From Ochotona curzoniae (Eukaryota; Chordata; Mammalia; Lagomorpha; Ochotonidae): a stretch of 64,000 nucleotides of DNA. Location of the stretch: NCBI RefSeq assembly GCF_017591425.1, contig NW_024465885.1, positions 42,651,001 to 42,715,000 of the forward strand. The letters are read 5' to 3'. Positions 63,115-64,000 of the stretch are shown in pieces; positions within the stretch are counted from its first letter, which is position 1, and each line of letters starts with the position of its first letter. The position numbers were made by a program, and so were the translations under genes. A model generated the notes under the pieces. That model had not been told where the DNA came from and did no database searches. It worked only from the letters and a program-made list of their open reading frames with translations.

Positions 63115-63524
63115 CGCATTATACAGTCAGCAGAGCCTGATTGAGAACAACAAGAACTCGGGCTAGAGCTGGTTTAATAAAGCAGGGGCCTTCTTTTGTG
63201 ACTAAAAGACATATTTGGGAACATAGATTGGCTAAGGTATTTGAATATCTTGTTCTAAACCGTGATTAAAAAGGGGAAGGGAAAAAAAAGCCTATTTATC
63301 ACTTCACTGGAGCTATTTTAGGGGCTCGGAATAAGGGTTGCCTGCGTGGTAAGTTGTCAGTAATCATGCTTTGAGCACGACAGTGCCAGATACCTGGGGT
63401 GAAAGAATTACTAAAAATGCCATTTACTATGTTTTGCATAGCAGGAAATATGACTAATTTTAGAGGTGGCCTTTGGGTAGATCCGTTTTTAGCCAGCATT
63501 TCTAATAAAACAAACAGGTGCAAA

Positions 63525-63620
63525 ATCCTTCCTTCCTTTCTCTCTTTTTTCCTTCTTTTCTTCCTTCATCTTTCCTCTCTCTTTTTCTTCCTTTCCTTTC
63601 CTTCTTTCTCTCTTTTTTAA
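63525..63620 (+). repeat. CTTT/CCTT polypyrimidine tract in intron 1
   Basis: About 95 bases consist almost entirely of C and T (TTCC, CTTTT, CTCTC blocks) with no clean period. It may be the remains of a degraded microsatellite. Confidence 0.8.
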
Positions 63621-64000
63621 AGTGCTAGACATTGAAGGCGGTAAGAAGCTCCAAGGAACAAGGAATGCTTAGAGAACTGGAAATTCCTGTGAGCCCGCTG
63701 CAGGGACTTGTTGTAGCAGGGAGGAGGCGATGGCCCAAGCACCTGCTCCGGGTGGCCCTGTGCGACTAGGCCCTGCCCGTCATTTATGAGATTGCAGGCT
63801 GCAGTTGCGGGCACATTCTTTTGAACTTCCTACCTGCCTCATCTGTTTGAAGTGCCGTAGAATGGTGGAAATTGGCATGTGGGGCTGGGCTCGCGGTGCT
63901 CATTCCTTGCTGCAGGTCTCATGCACTTCAAAGGGCATTCTGAGTCAGCACAACGGTGGCCTGCGGCAGAGGGGCACAAGCCCTCATTTTCGCAGTTACC

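Larger units (their letters stand above)
58850..64000 (+). other. HUNK: HUNK intron 1 (5' part, continues beyond window)
   Basis: The intron starts with GTGAGG right after exon 1. No frame in 58850-64000 encodes the kinase lysine strand, the catalytic loop or the activation segment, so no second HUNK exon is present. The first 290 bases remain CpG-rich. After that come unrecognised sequence, three minus-strand SINEs (60.84-61.12, 61.32-61.64 and 62.34-62.66 kb), a poly(C) run near 59530, a poly(A) run near 63097 and a long pyrimidine tract near 63530. Confidence 0.9.

Noticed and set aside
1..64000. A hidden novel multi-gene system
   Set aside because: Only one coding exon is supportable. 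The remaining structure is explained by transposons, tandem repeats and ordinary intergenic or intronic DNA.

Overview
The window reads as nuclear DNA of a lagomorph, and I infer a pika (Ochotona) rather than a rabbit. About forty copies of a tRNA-derived lagomorph C-SINE are scattered over it. The youngest copy has a left end of the form GGGCCCGGTGGCATGGCCTA and an AATAAA-bearing tail, which I remember as the pika-lineage form. The genus call rests on memory of SINE families, not on a search. Introns, a CpG-island promoter, MaLR, L1, L2, MIR and Tigger relics and solo retroviral LTRs all fit a placental mammal. I see no bacterial gene, operon, CRISPR array or phage-like block.

Only one protein-coding gene is supported: exon 1 of HUNK (hormonally up-regulated Neu-associated kinase, an SNF1/AMPK-related Ser/Thr kinase). 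Its first 92 codons lie at 58574-58849 on the + strand, inside a CpG island of roughly 57.0-59.1 kb, and end at a clean GT donor. The rest, 58850-64000, is the start of intron 1. Exon 2 (the VAIK lysine onward) is not in the window. Everything left of about 57 kb is intergenic.

Layout. 0-4.1 kb: SINE, a possible retroviral remnant, then copy 1 of a composite lagomorph repeat whose T-rich left end suggests an antisense LINE 3' region, with internal 86-bp, about 70-bp and about 200-bp tandem arrays. 4.1-10.3 kb: SINEs, composite copy 2, a SINE-in-SINE nest and a TG-rich minisatellite. 10.3-25 kb: mostly unrecognised sequence with MaLR LTRs, MIR/L2 fossils and many SINEs. 25.7-27.5 kb and 32.1-33.0 kb: antisense L1. 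36.2-41.2 kb: composite copies 3 and 4, the former broken by an antisense solo LTR. 42-49.6 kb: two Tigger DNA-transposon relics, unrecognised sequence and a young SINE with a perfect 14-bp target-site duplication. 50-57 kb: a SINE-poor approach to HUNK holding a CTCF-like site and two solo LTRs in opposite orientation. 57-64 kb: the HUNK promoter, exon 1 and proximal intron 1.

The genes do not form a pathway here. The functional content is the HUNK promoter with its upstream non-coding DNA, overlaid by transposons. The most notable observations are the composite element with nested minisatellites, the strong minus-strand bias of the SINEs, and a + strand solo LTR about 2.1 kb upstream of the HUNK start codon that could act as an alternative promoter.
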